The position numbers and the translations under genes were made by a program. The notes beneath the pieces were generated by a model that was given only the letters and a program-made list of their open reading frames with translations, was not told the origin of the DNA and did not search any database. From NCBI GenBank assembly GCA_021802745.1, contig JAJZRK010000103.1:1-11616 (forward strand): 11,616 nt of DNA. The letters run 5' to 3'. Source of the stretch: a bacterium. GTDB lineage: Bacteria; Gemmatimonadota; Gemmatimonadetes; Gemmatimonadales; Gemmatimonadaceae. The first letter of the stretch is position 1. Every line of letters begins with the position of its first letter. Positions 1-6,624 of this stretch are shown here, piece by piece.

Positions 1-741
1 TTCCTCTTCGGCTCGCTCTTCGTGAACACCGCCCTGCTGCGCCTGCCGCAGGCGGGCGCCGATGCCAAGGCGCGCGCCGAGACCGAGGTCGGCAAGGGCG
101 TGATCTACGGCTTCGTCGTGGACACCACCAAGTGCATCGGCTGCGGTTCGTGCGTGCGCGCGTGCCGCGCGGAGAACGGCGTGCCCGACGGCTACAACCG
201 GACGTGGGTCGAGCAGTACACGTTCTATCCGGACGGCGAGGTCTTCGTGAACTCGCCCAACGGCGGCGAGGACGGGTTTTCCGATGCGGCGCCGACGCGC
301 AACAAGCCGACGGGGGAAGAGGCGCCGATGCGCGGCTTCTTCGTCCCCAAGCTGTGCAACCACTGCATTGACACGCCGTGCATCCAGGTGTGCCCGGTGG
401 GAGCGTCGTTCAAGACCGACGAAGGCGTGGTGCTCGTGGACCACGAACGGTGCGTCGGCTGCGGCTACTGCGTGCAGGCCTGCCCCTTCGGCTCGCGCTA
501 CCTGAATCCCGAGACCGGCACCGCCGACAAGTGCACGTGGTGCCATCACCGGGTGACGAAGGGCCTGCTCCCGGCCTGTGTGGTCTCGTGCCCCGCCGAA
601 GCCCGCATCTTCGGCAACGTGAGCGACCCGGAGAGCAAGATCAGCCGCATTCTCGCCACGAACCGCGTGCAGGTGCTGAAATCGTTCCTCGGCACGCGGC
701 CGCGCACCCGCTACATCGGACTCGACTCCGAGGTGATCTAG
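1..741 (+). CDS. Four-cluster [4Fe-4S] ferredoxin-type subunit of a membrane redox complex (NrfC/PsrB/DsrO-like), 5' end missing
   Basis: This is an electron-transfer subunit of the type that passes electrons between a membrane quinol-handling partner and a catalytic or cytochrome subunit. The frame is open from base 1 and the true start lies upstream. The first residues (FLFGSLF, then NTALL and an Ala-rich stretch) look like the end of a Tat-type signal or hydrophobic N-terminus, so export to the periplasmic face is likely but unproven. Counting from the internal GTG at 22, sixteen cysteines fall in four groups: C38-C41-C44-C48, C112-C115-C120-C124, C144-C147-C150-C154 and C171-C174-C186-C190. 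This is the complete set for four [4Fe-4S] clusters. The roughly 63-residue insert between groups one and two is rather long. The NrfD-type gene begins on the base after its stop codon. Family membership is secure. The physiological partner (polysulfide, nitrite, Dsr or another complex) cannot be told from this window. Confidence 0.9.
   Translation, partial: FLFGSLFVNTALLRLPQAGADAKARAETEVGKGVIYGFVVDTTKCIGCGSCVRACRAENGVPDGYNRTWVEQYTFYPDGEVFVNSPNGGEDGFSDAAPTRNKPTGEEAPMRGFFVPKLCNHCIDTPCIQVCPVGASFKTDEGVVLVDHERCVGCGYCVQACPFGSRYLNPETGTADKCTWCHHRVTKGLLPACVVSCPAEARIFGNVSDPESKISRILATNRVQVLKSFLGTRPRTRYIGLDSEVI
730..738 (+). promoter_or_regulatory. Strong Shine-Dalgarno for the NrfD gene, inside the end of the FeS gene
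   Basis: GAGGTGATC is a nine-base match to the complement of the usual bacterial 16S rRNA 3' end. It lies in the last codons of the upstream Fe-S gene (Glu-Val-Ile), just before the TAG at 739-741 and the ATG at 742. It supports the ATG at 742 as the start and implies that the two genes are translated together. Confidence 0.7.
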
Positions 742-1983
742 ATGCACCACTACATCACCGAGGGGTACGTCCTCCCGAACCAGGCGCACATCTACTGGAC
801 GACGATGATCGTCCTGTACCCGTACATCACGGGCATCGTGGCCGGCGCGTTCATCATCTCGTCCATGCACCACGTCTTCGACAAGGAAGAACTGAAGCCC
901 GTCAGCCGCTTCGCGATGGTGATGGCCTTCGCCTTCCTGCTGTTCGCCACGCTGCCCCTGCTCAACCACCTCGGTCATCCCGAGCGGGCGCTGAACATCA
1001 TGTTCACGCCCAACGTGACGTCGGCGATGGCCGGCTTCGGCTTCATCTACTCCGCCTACCTGTTCATTCTCGCGGTGGAGATCTGGCTCGTCTACCGGAC
1101 CGACATCGTCCATCTGTACCAGAACACGCGCTACCCGGCGCTCAAGCCGGTGTACTGGCTGCTGGCGCTGGGCGTGCTCGACATCTCCAAGGAAGCCGAG
1201 GCGGTGGACCGCCGGGTCATGATCGTGCTGGCCTCCATCGGAATTCCGGCGGCGTGCGGACTGCATGGCTACGTGGGCTTCATCTTCGGCGCCATCAAGG
1301 CCAACCCGTGGTGGGCCAGCCCGCTGATGCCGGTGATCTTCCTGCTCAGCGCGATTGTCTCCGGTGTCGCGATGGTGATGGTCTGCTACATCATCATCCA
1401 TTGGGTAAAGGGGCGGGTCATTGACGGGGAATGCGTGCACGCGCTCATCGAGACGGCGTGGTACTTCCTGATCATTGACGTCACGCTGGAACTGCTTGAG
1501 CTCGTGAACCACGCCTACATGGCCAACGAGGACTGGACGATCCTCAAGCAGCTGGTCACCGGCAAGCTGTTCGTGAGCATGTTCATCATCCAGATCCTGC
1601 TCGGCTCGGTGGTCCCGTTCCTGATGATGGGCGCGGTCGTCGTGTTCAAGCAGCGGATACCGGCGGCGGCCCGCAACCTGATTGGCGTGCTCGGCGGGCT
1701 GCTGCTGCTGGCGCAGGTGGCCGCCATGCGCTGGAACGTGGTGATGGGCGGGCAGATGTTCTCGAAGAGCCTGCGCGGCTTCCTGAACTTCCAGGTGGAC
1801 ATCTACGGGCGCGAGGGGCTGATCGCCGGCGCGGTGATCCTGGCGCTGCCGTTCGTGGTCATCTTCGTCTTTTCGCGCTTGCTGCCGCTGTGGGGGAACG
1901 TCGAGACGTTCCCGAAAGAGTGGATGAAGGAGAAGCCGCCCGTCCGACAGCCGTTGAAGGGTTGGTCGAAGTTCACGTCGTAA
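742..1983 (+). CDS. NrfD/PsrC-family integral membrane subunit (quinol-interacting)
   Basis: This 413-residue polytopic protein is the membrane anchor and quinone-site partner of the Fe-S subunit just upstream. Hydrophobic segments are visible at about residues 22-46, 57-78, 97-118, 158-185, 194-222, 238-260, 275-302, 312-336 and 361-384, which gives eight or nine membrane spans. An early conserved-looking stretch (LPLLNHLGHPERALN, about 71-85) resembles the Leu-x-x-Gly-Arg/His-Pro region of NrfD proteins. The C-terminus is short, polar and Pro/Lys-rich. The ATG follows the preceding TAG with no gap and has a strong ribosome binding site. Electrons probably move between menaquinol or quinol and the Fe-S protein. 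In DsrMKJOP and Psr/Ttr-type complexes the same Fe-S-then-NrfD order is found. Which of these applies here is undetermined, because the rest of the complex is outside the window. Confidence 0.88.
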   Translation: MHHYITEGYVLPNQAHIYWTTMIVLYPYITGIVAGAFIISSMHHVFDKEELKPVSRFAMVMAFAFLLFATLPLLNHLGHPERALNIMFTPNVTSAMAGFGFIYSAYLFILAVEIWLVYRTDIVHLYQNTRYPALKPVYWLLALGVLDISKEAEAVDRRVMIVLASIGIPAACGLHGYVGFIFGAIKANPWWASPLMPVIFLLSAIVSGVAMVMVCYIIIHWVKGRVIDGECVHALIETAWYFLIIDVTLELLELVNHAYMANEDWTILKQLVTGKLFVSMFIIQILLGSVVPFLMMGAVVVFKQRIPAAARNLIGVLGGLLLLAQVAAMRWNVVMGGQMFSKSLRGFLNFQVDIYGREGLIAGAVILALPFVVIFVFSRLLPLWGNVETFPKEWMKEKPPVRQPLKGWSKFTS

Positions 1984-2018
1984 CCGCTGGTTGGGACTAC
2001 CTCTCTGGAGACGCTGGC

Positions 2019-2783
2019 ATGAACGCCAACATTGTGAACTACATCATCGCCGCCGCAGTCGCCGTGTTCCTCTTCCAGTACGGCGTGCGGATCGTGAAGC
2101 AGTACGAGGGCGGCGTCGTGCTGCGCTTCGGCCGGCTGGTCGGGGTGCGGGCGCCGGGACTGCGCCTCATCATTCCGCTCATTGACCGCATGTTCAAGAT
2201 TGACACGCGCGTCGTGACGCTGACCGTCGAGCCGCAGGAACTGATCACCCGCGACAACGTGACCATCAAGGTGGACGCGGTGGTCTACTTCCAGGTCGTG
2301 GACTGCGCCAAGGCGCTCATCCAGGTGGAGCATTATGACCGGGCGACGTCGCAGATCGCGCTCACCACGCTGCGGAGCGTGCTCGGCCAGTCGGAACTCG
2401 ACGAACTGCTCGCCCAGCGCGACAAGATCAACCAGAAGCTCGCGACGATCATTGATCACCACACCGAGCCGTGGGGCGTGAAGGTCTCGGTGGTCGAAGT
2501 GAAGGACGTGCTCCTGCCCGAGACCATGCAGCGCTCGATGGCGGCGCAGGCCGAAGCCGAGCGCGAGAAGCGCGCCAAGGTGATTCGCGCCGACGGCGAA
2601 TTCCTGGCGGCGGAGACGCTTGGCAAGGCGGCCGTCATCATCCGTGACAACCCGCCGGCGCTGCAGCTGCGGTACCTGCAGACGCTGACCGAGATGACCA
2701 GCAACGGCAACGGCACCATCGTGCCGGTGACGATGGACCTGCTGGGGGGACTCAAGTCGGCGTTCGGCGGCGAAGCGAGGTAA
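2019..2783 (+). CDS. SPFH/Band 7 (stomatin/slipin-type) membrane protein
   Basis: This 254-residue protein has the stomatin layout. A single N-terminal hydrophobic segment (about residues 7-22) is followed by an SPFH domain (about 28-190), including VLRFGR at 34-39, the GLRLIIP segment at 47-53, and RDNVTIKVDAVVYFQV at 78-93. An Ala/Glu/Lys-rich probable coiled coil (about 170-205) and a short tail complete it. Family members oligomerise on the inner membrane and organise membrane microdomains or modulate proteases and channels. I chose the ATG at 2019 because GGAG lies 8 bp upstream at 2007-2010 and the frame upstream of it overlaps the NrfD gene without family similarity. The gene is 35 bp behind the NrfD gene and probably co-transcribed, which suggests a role in stability or assembly of the redox complex. 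No NfeD partner, common for slipins, is visible. Confidence 0.9.
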   Translation: MNANIVNYIIAAAVAVFLFQYGVRIVKQYEGGVVLRFGRLVGVRAPGLRLIIPLIDRMFKIDTRVVTLTVEPQELITRDNVTIKVDAVVYFQVVDCAKALIQVEHYDRATSQIALTTLRSVLGQSELDELLAQRDKINQKLATIIDHHTEPWGVKVSVVEVKDVLLPETMQRSMAAQAEAEREKRAKVIRADGEFLAAETLGKAAVIIRDNPPALQLRYLQTLTEMTSNGNGTIVPVTMDLLGGLKSAFGGEAR

Positions 2784-2802
2784 GTTTCAGCCAGGCCCTG
2801 AG

Positions 2803-2847
2803 CGTCAGGCCGGTTCGCGTGCGATGGCGTCCGAACCCGGCCTGACG
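2803..2847 (+). terminator. Long GC-rich hairpin after the redox operon, possible terminator
   Basis: A 15-base left arm at 2803-2817 (CGTCAGGCCGGTTCG) is complementary to the right arm at 2832-2847, with one extra C in the right arm and a 14-base loop. It begins 20 bp after the SPFH stop and ends 59 bp before the chosen start of the copper-chaperone gene. There is no clear T-run after it, so it may be a weak or atypical terminator, an mRNA 3'-end stabiliser, or a structured leader of the next gene. Confidence 0.5.
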
Positions 2848-2906
2848 TCTCACTCTGCCACAACCCGGTGCGCGGCGGGGCCGCCGCGCACCGTCGGACA
2901 CCGCCC

Positions 2907-3353
2907 GTGAAACAGCCCCAGCTTGCCGTCGCCCTGCTCGCCCTCGCCGCCGCCTGCGGCGGACGCGATGCCCCGGCGCCCTCCCCGCCGGCCGCCCTCA
3001 GCGTCCACGACGCGTGGTCCCGCGCGGCAGATTCCGGCATGGTGACGGCCCTCTATTTCTCGCTTGTCAACACCGAAGCCGCGCCGGTGACGCTCACGGG
3101 GGCCTCGTCGCCGCTCGCCGAGGCGGTGTCGCTGCACGAGACGCACGAGATGTCCGGCATGGTCCACATGATGGCGCTCGACTCGGCGTTCGTCGCCGCC
3201 GGCGACTCGGTGGTGCTCGCGGAAGGCGGCAAGCACCTGATGGTCACCGCGCTGCACCGGAAGCTCGTAGCCGGCGACACCCTCCCCGTGACGCTGACCT
3301 TTGCCGGCGGCCGCACGCTCGAGATCAAGGCGGCGATTCGCGTGCCGTACTGA
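2907..3353 (+). CDS. PCu(A)C-family copper chaperone, predicted lipoprotein
   Basis: This 148-residue periplasmic copper chaperone belongs to the DUF461/PCu(A)C family, which delivers Cu(I) for assembly of the CuA or CuB centre of haem-copper oxidases, usually alongside Sco proteins. The canonical ligand pattern H-x10-M-x21-H-x-M is exactly met by H77, M88, H110 and M112. The N-terminus has a Lys, a hydrophobic run and an LAAAC lipobox, with the lipidated Cys at 17 followed by Gly-Gly and a Pro/Ala-rich linker. This points to attachment at a membrane facing the periplasm. The GTG at 2907 is preferred over the in-frame GTG at 2868 because it places the lipobox correctly. Additional His and Met residues (H80, M82, M85, H87, M89) cluster beside the first ligand. 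It is separated from the SPFH gene by 123 bp containing a hairpin, so it may be its own unit. It converges on the YdeI-family remnant. Confidence 0.88.
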   Translation: MKQPQLAVALLALAAACGGRDAPAPSPPAALSVHDAWSRAADSGMVTALYFSLVNTEAAPVTLTGASSPLAEAVSLHETHEMSGMVHMMALDSAFVAAGDSVVLAEGGKHLMVTALHRKLVAGDTLPVTLTFAGGRTLEIKAAIRVPY

Positions 3354-3384
3354 CCGTCACGCGCTGACGCGCGGCGACCGCGCT

Positions 3385-3419
3385 CGCGTCGGGCAGCGCG
3401 CGGCGCGCGGCGCGCGACG
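3385..3419. terminator. Possible GC-rich hairpin between convergent genes
   Basis: The 70-bp convergent spacer (3354-3423) contains GCGCGC at 3396-3401 facing GCGCGC at 3410-3415, flanked by CGTC at 3387-3390 and GACG at 3416-3419. A stem is plausible, but simple CG repeats give many alternative pairings and there is no T-run on either strand. It could act as a shared terminator. Confidence 0.25.
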
Positions 3420-3423
3420 GCTG

Positions 3424-4006
3424 CTATCCGCGCGAGCGCTCGTACCGCCAGTTCTGCGACTTCCCTTCGCGCACCTGCGCGATCGTCGTCGCCAGCCGTC
3501 GCTCGCGCGTTGCCTCCTGCTTGGCCTCGGCGATCCATGCGAGGTACTCGCGCCGCTTGCCCGGTGTGAATGCGTTCCACTGTTCGCGCAGCGCCGCATC
3601 GGCGCGCAGGGCCTTGGCCAGCGCCGCCGGGAGTTTCGGCATTGGCTTCGGGGTGCGGCGCGGCGCCTGCCACGGTCTGCTCGGCGAGCGCAACGGCCTT
3701 CGTCACGTACTTCGCCACCGTGGCCTTCGACGGAAGGTCGTTCACGCTCGTGAGGCGTCCAAAGCTGCCCATGGCGTCGCGCTTTTCCGCGCCCGTCCCC
3801 ATCACGAGCGCGCCGCGATAGAAGCCGAAACCGACGTGCGCCTTGAAGGCCGACATGTACGCGAGGAGCTTGCCCTTGTGGCAGAACCAGGGCATGCCCC
3901 ACTTGATGTCCTCGTCCACGGACGGCGACGCCGCGTGCACGATGGTGCGCACGTGCGTGAGAAACGGCTTCGCGAAGGGGGCGGCCTTCGCGATGTAGGC
4001 ATCCAC
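3424..4006 (-). pseudogene. YdeI/OmdA-family protein with N-terminal DUF1801, interrupted by a frameshift
   Basis: Two reading frames together make one recognisable protein of about 194 residues, the normal family length. From the GTG at 4006 the first frame gives a DUF1801 domain (start VDAYIAKAAPFAKPFLTH, then IKWGMPWF at 34-41, and GSFGRLTS at 80-87). This is the fold also seen in small putative iron-chaperone-like proteins. Near residue 110 (about base 3677) family likeness stops. It resumes in another frame from about base 3670 (PRRTPKPMPKLPAALAKAL) through AFTPGKRREYLAWIAEAK and ends at the TAG at 3424-3426. The junction lies within about 3655-3680, in a GC-rich tract. Without correction the first frame runs on unrelated sequence to 3053. 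The function is not established; E. coli and Bacillus relatives have been linked to stress or peptide protection. The gene starts 69 bp after the methyltransferase stop. It is either a recent pseudogene or a one-base sequencing error. Confidence 0.75.
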
Positions 4007-4075
4007 GCGCTTGTCTCGCTTTCCCTTCTTACGCTCCTGCGGGGTTGGGGGACGTTCGGCACCACCGCGGCCCGC

Positions 4076-4873
4076 CTAGCGCCGGCGCGGCGCGGCCTCC
4101 TTGCGCGCGAGCAGCAGCATTTCACTCGTGCGGCGGCCCAGCGGGCGGTCGCTGAAGCTGTCATACGCCTGCTCCACGACGAGGCCGGCGCCGAGCAGGA
4201 GGCCGGCCAGCTGCGACGGTGTGTACAGCCGGATGCGATGTTCGCGGTCTTCGTGCACGCGCGGGCCGCGCCAACTCGACTCGACCGTGAGGAACCCCGT
4301 CAGCGGATCGAAGTGGCGCTCCTGGGCCACCATCGTGCCGTCGGAAGTCGTCCACCAGTCGCGCGCGACAAATTTGGCCATCACCCCGTCGCGGTCGCCG
4401 CCGTGCCAGAGGAGCACACCGCCGGGCTTCAGCACCCGCGCGAACTCCCGCAGTACCTGCACGTCATCCGCGGGATCCGTGAAGAAGCCAAAGCTCGTGA
4501 ACAGGTTGACGACCGCGTCGAACCGTCCGGTCCAGCGGGCGGGCAGGCGGCGCATGTCGGCCCGGCGGTAGCGCAAGGGGCGCCCGGTACCGCGCGCGCG
4601 CGCCTTCGCCAGCAGCGGCGCGGAATAGTCCACACCATCCACGTCGAAACCGGCCTCGGCGAGCAGGTGCGCGTGCCGTCCCTGGCCGCAGGGACAGTCG
4701 AGCACGCGCGCGCCCGCCGGCAGCGCCAGCAGCTCGAGGAGGCGCGCCACCTGGTGGCGGTCCTCCTCGAGGTCGAACATGGGCTCGTACTCGCGCAGGT
4801 AGCCGGCGTCGAAGTACGACTTCCACCAGTCGGCGGGCGCCGTCTGCCGCGTTGCGCGAAATCGCCTGGCCAC
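4076..4873 (-). CDS. Class I SAM-dependent methyltransferase, substrate unknown
   Basis: This 265-residue protein has a Rossmann-type methyltransferase core. Motif I is VLDCPCGQGRHA (57-68), with the acidic residue after strand 2 at D82 (GVDYS). Motif II/IV is FDAVVNLFTSFGFF (118-131), and the post-motif strand is LKPGGVLL (148-155). The N-terminal WWKSYFDAGYLREYEPMF segment (16-33) and the C-terminal LYTPSQLAGLLLGAGL helix (217-232) resemble small-molecule methyltransferases of the UbiE/BioC-like superfamily. Nothing fixes the substrate. It starts with GTG at 4873, 59 bp behind the mutase stop, and the intervening sequence is an 11-bp tandem repeat. It therefore sits at the distal end of the long minus-strand operon, or possibly has its own promoter in that spacer. 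Identification as a methyltransferase is secure. The start could be slightly different, as no strong ribosome binding site is visible. Confidence 0.88.
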   Translation of the reverse strand: MARRFRATRQTAPADWWKSYFDAGYLREYEPMFDLEEDRHQVARLLELLALPAGARVLDCPCGQGRHAHLLAEAGFDVDGVDYSAPLLAKARARGTGRPLRYRRADMRRLPARWTGRFDAVVNLFTSFGFFTDPADDVQVLREFARVLKPGGVLLWHGGDRDGVMAKFVARDWWTTSDGTMVAQERHFDPLTGFLTVESSWRGPRVHEDREHRIRLYTPSQLAGLLLGAGLVVEQAYDSFSDRPLGRRTSEMLLLARKEAAPRRR

Positions 4874-4883
4874 AGGTCCCTGT

Positions 4884-4933
4884 CGCTCTGTTGTCTCTCT
4901 GTTGTTTCTCTGTTGTCTCTCTGTTGTCTCTCT
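4884..4933. repeat. Tandem repeat, four copies of an 11-bp unit plus a partial fifth
   Basis: On the + strand the unit is CTCTCTGTTGT, with copies at 4884-4894 (begins CG instead of CT), 4895-4905, 4906-4916 (begins TT) and 4917-4927, followed by CTCTCT at 4928-4933. Read on the coding (minus) strand it is a purine-rich ACAACAGAGAG array filling the spacer between the mutase stop codon and the methyltransferase start. Its base composition stands out sharply from the surrounding sequence. Confidence 0.9.
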
Positions 4934-6624
4934 CAGAAAAACACCGGCTCCCGGTACGCCCCAAACACGTCCTCGAGCGCCGCCCGGATCTCATAGAGCG
5001 TCGCGTAGGCGCGCGCGCAGTCGAGGATGTACGGCACGGTGTTCTCGCTGCCGCGCGCCGCCTCGCGCAGCGCATCGAGCCGCTGCCGTACGAGTGCATT
5101 GTCGCGGGTCTCGCGCAGCCGCGCGAGCCGGGCGGTCTGCTCCATGGCCGACGACTCGTCAATCTTGAGCAGTGGAATCGTGAGGGCTTCATCCGTGATG
5201 AACTCGTTGACGCCGACGACCAGCTTGCGCCGCTGCTCGATCTCCCACTGCTGCCGCGCCGCGCTTTCGGCGATGCGCTTCTGAAACCACCCCTCCTCGA
5301 GCCCGCGCACGACGCCGCCCTGCTCGTGGATCTGGGAGAACAGCGCCTCCGCCTCGCGCTCGAGGTCGTCGGTGAGCTTCTCCACGTAGTACGAGCCGCC
5401 GAGCGGGTCGGTGACCGACGCCACGCCCGTCTCGTACGCCAGCACCTGCTGCGTGCGCAGGGCGACTTCCACCGCATGCTCCGTCGGCAGCGCAAGCGTC
5501 TCGTCCATCGAGTTGGTGTGCAGCGACTGCGTGCCGCCGAGCACGGCGGCGAGCCCCTGGTACGCCACGCGCACGACGTTGTTCATCGGCTGCTGCGCGG
5601 TGAGCGTGACCCCCGCCGTCTGCGAGTGGAAGCGCATGATCCAGCTGCGCGGCTGCGTGGCGCCGTAGCGGTCGCGCATGTGGCGCGCCCAGATGCGGCG
5701 CGCCGCGCGCAGCTTGGCGATTTCCTCGAAGAAATCGTTGTGGATGTCCCAGAAGAACGACAGGCGTGGCGCAAACTCGTCCACGCTGAGCCCGCGGGCG
5801 ATGCCGCGCTCCACGTAGGTGAACCCGTCGGCGAGGGTGAAAGCGAGCTCCTGGGCGGCCGTCGCTCCCGCCTCGCGGATGTGGTAGCCGGAAATGGACA
5901 CGGTGTTCCACAACGGCGCGTGCCGGGCCCCCCACTCAAAGCAGTCCACGATGAGGCGCAGCGCGGGCTCGATGGGGAAGCACCAGGCGTGCTGCGCCAT
6001 GTACTCCTTGAGGATGTCGTTCTGGATCGTGCCGCGCAGCTTCTCCGGCGGCACCCCCTGCTTCTCGGCGGCGGCGATGTAGAAGCACCACAGGATGATC
6101 GCCGGCCCATTGATGGTCATCGAGGTGGAGACCTGGTCGAGCGGAATGCCGTCGAACAGCGTCTCCATGTCGGCCAGCGAGCTGATGGCGACGCCGCACT
6201 TTCCGACCTCGCCCTCCGAGCGCGCATGGTCGGAGTCGTAGCCCATCAACGTCGGGAAATCGAACGCGACCGAGAGCCCGGTGGTGCCGCGGCCGAGCAG
6301 GAACTTGTACCGCGCGTTGGTTTCCTGCGCCGACCCGAAGCCGGCGAACTGCCGCATGGTCCAGAGCTTGCCGCGATACCCCGTCGGGTGGATGCCGCGC
6401 GTGAAGGGGAACTCCCCGGGCACCTCGAACGCGGTGCCGCCGGAACCTTCGAGGTCGAGCGCCGTGTAGAGCGGCGCCACCTCGTTGGCCGAATTCGTCC
6501 AGGCGAGGTCTCGCTTCTCGCCGCGGGTGTAGCGCTCCTGCCAGCGGGCCAATTCGGCGCGCAGCTGCTCCAGCTCGGCGCGCATGGCGTCGAGAGGAGA
6601 CTCGAGTGCGGACGGCGTGGTCAT
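4933..6624 (-). CDS. Coenzyme B12-dependent acyl-CoA mutase large subunit, isobutyryl-CoA mutase-like (usually annotated methylmalonyl-CoA mutase)
   Basis: This 563-residue catalytic subunit carries out radical carbon-skeleton rearrangement of an acyl-CoA. It covers the TIM-barrel substrate domain: [14 protein letters not shown] (72-85), WTMRQFAGF (88-96), [10 protein letters not shown] (116-125), [10 protein letters not shown] (198-207), [10 protein letters not shown] (245-254) and [13 protein letters not shown] (333-345). It ends before any B12-binding domain, with no DxHxxG motif, so it needs a separate small subunit that is not in this window. Aligned by eye with Propionibacterium methylmalonyl-CoA mutase at a constant +4 offset, the catalytic His244 and Gln197 are kept (H248, Q201), as is Arg283 (R287). 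However, Tyr89 is F93, Arg207 is Q211, Tyr75 is H79 and Arg82 is K86. Phe plus Gln is the known isobutyryl-CoA mutase signature. It starts at ATG 6624, overlapping the meaB stop by 4 bp. Mutase-family identity is near certain; the substrate is inferred. Confidence 0.93.
   Translation of the reverse strand: MTTPSALESPLDAMRAELEQLRAELARWQERYTRGEKRDLAWTNSANEVAPLYTALDLEGSGGTAFEVPGEFPFTRGIHPTGYRGKLWTMRQFAGFGSAQETNARYKFLLGRGTTGLSVAFDFPTLMGYDSDHARSEGEVGKCGVAISSLADMETLFDGIPLDQVSTSMTINGPAIILWCFYIAAAEKQGVPPEKLRGTIQNDILKEYMAQHAWCFPIEPALRLIVDCFEWGARHAPLWNTVSISGYHIREAGATAAQELAFTLADGFTYVERGIARGLSVDEFAPRLSFFWDIHNDFFEEIAKLRAARRIWARHMRDRYGATQPRSWIMRFHSQTAGVTLTAQQPMNNVVRVAYQGLAAVLGGTQSLHTNSMDETLALPTEHAVEVALRTQQVLAYETGVASVTDPLGGSYYVEKLTDDLEREAEALFSQIHEQGGVVRGLEEGWFQKRIAESAARQQWEIEQRRKLVVGVNEFITDEALTIPLLKIDESSAMEQTARLARLRETRDNALVRQRLDALREAARGSENTVPYILDCARAYATLYEIRAALEDVFGAYREPVFF

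Noticed and set aside
2868..2906. Earlier GTG start for the copper chaperone
   Set aside because: It would add 13 Arg/Gly/Ala-rich residues before the signal peptide. The GTG at 2907 gives a normal lipoprotein signal.
3053..4006. Minus-strand frame of 317 codons beginning with the DUF1801 domain
   Set aside because: After about residue 110 it reads in the wrong frame and then runs antisense through the copper-chaperone gene. The true C-terminal half is in another frame ending at 3424.
4884..4933. CRISPR-like array
   Set aside because: The units are only 11 bp and contiguous with no spacers, and no cas genes are present, so it is a simple tandem repeat.
3521..4996. Open frame of 491 codons on the + strand
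   Set aside because: It is antisense to the YdeI-family remnant and the methyltransferase, shows no family motifs, and its end runs through the tandem repeat.
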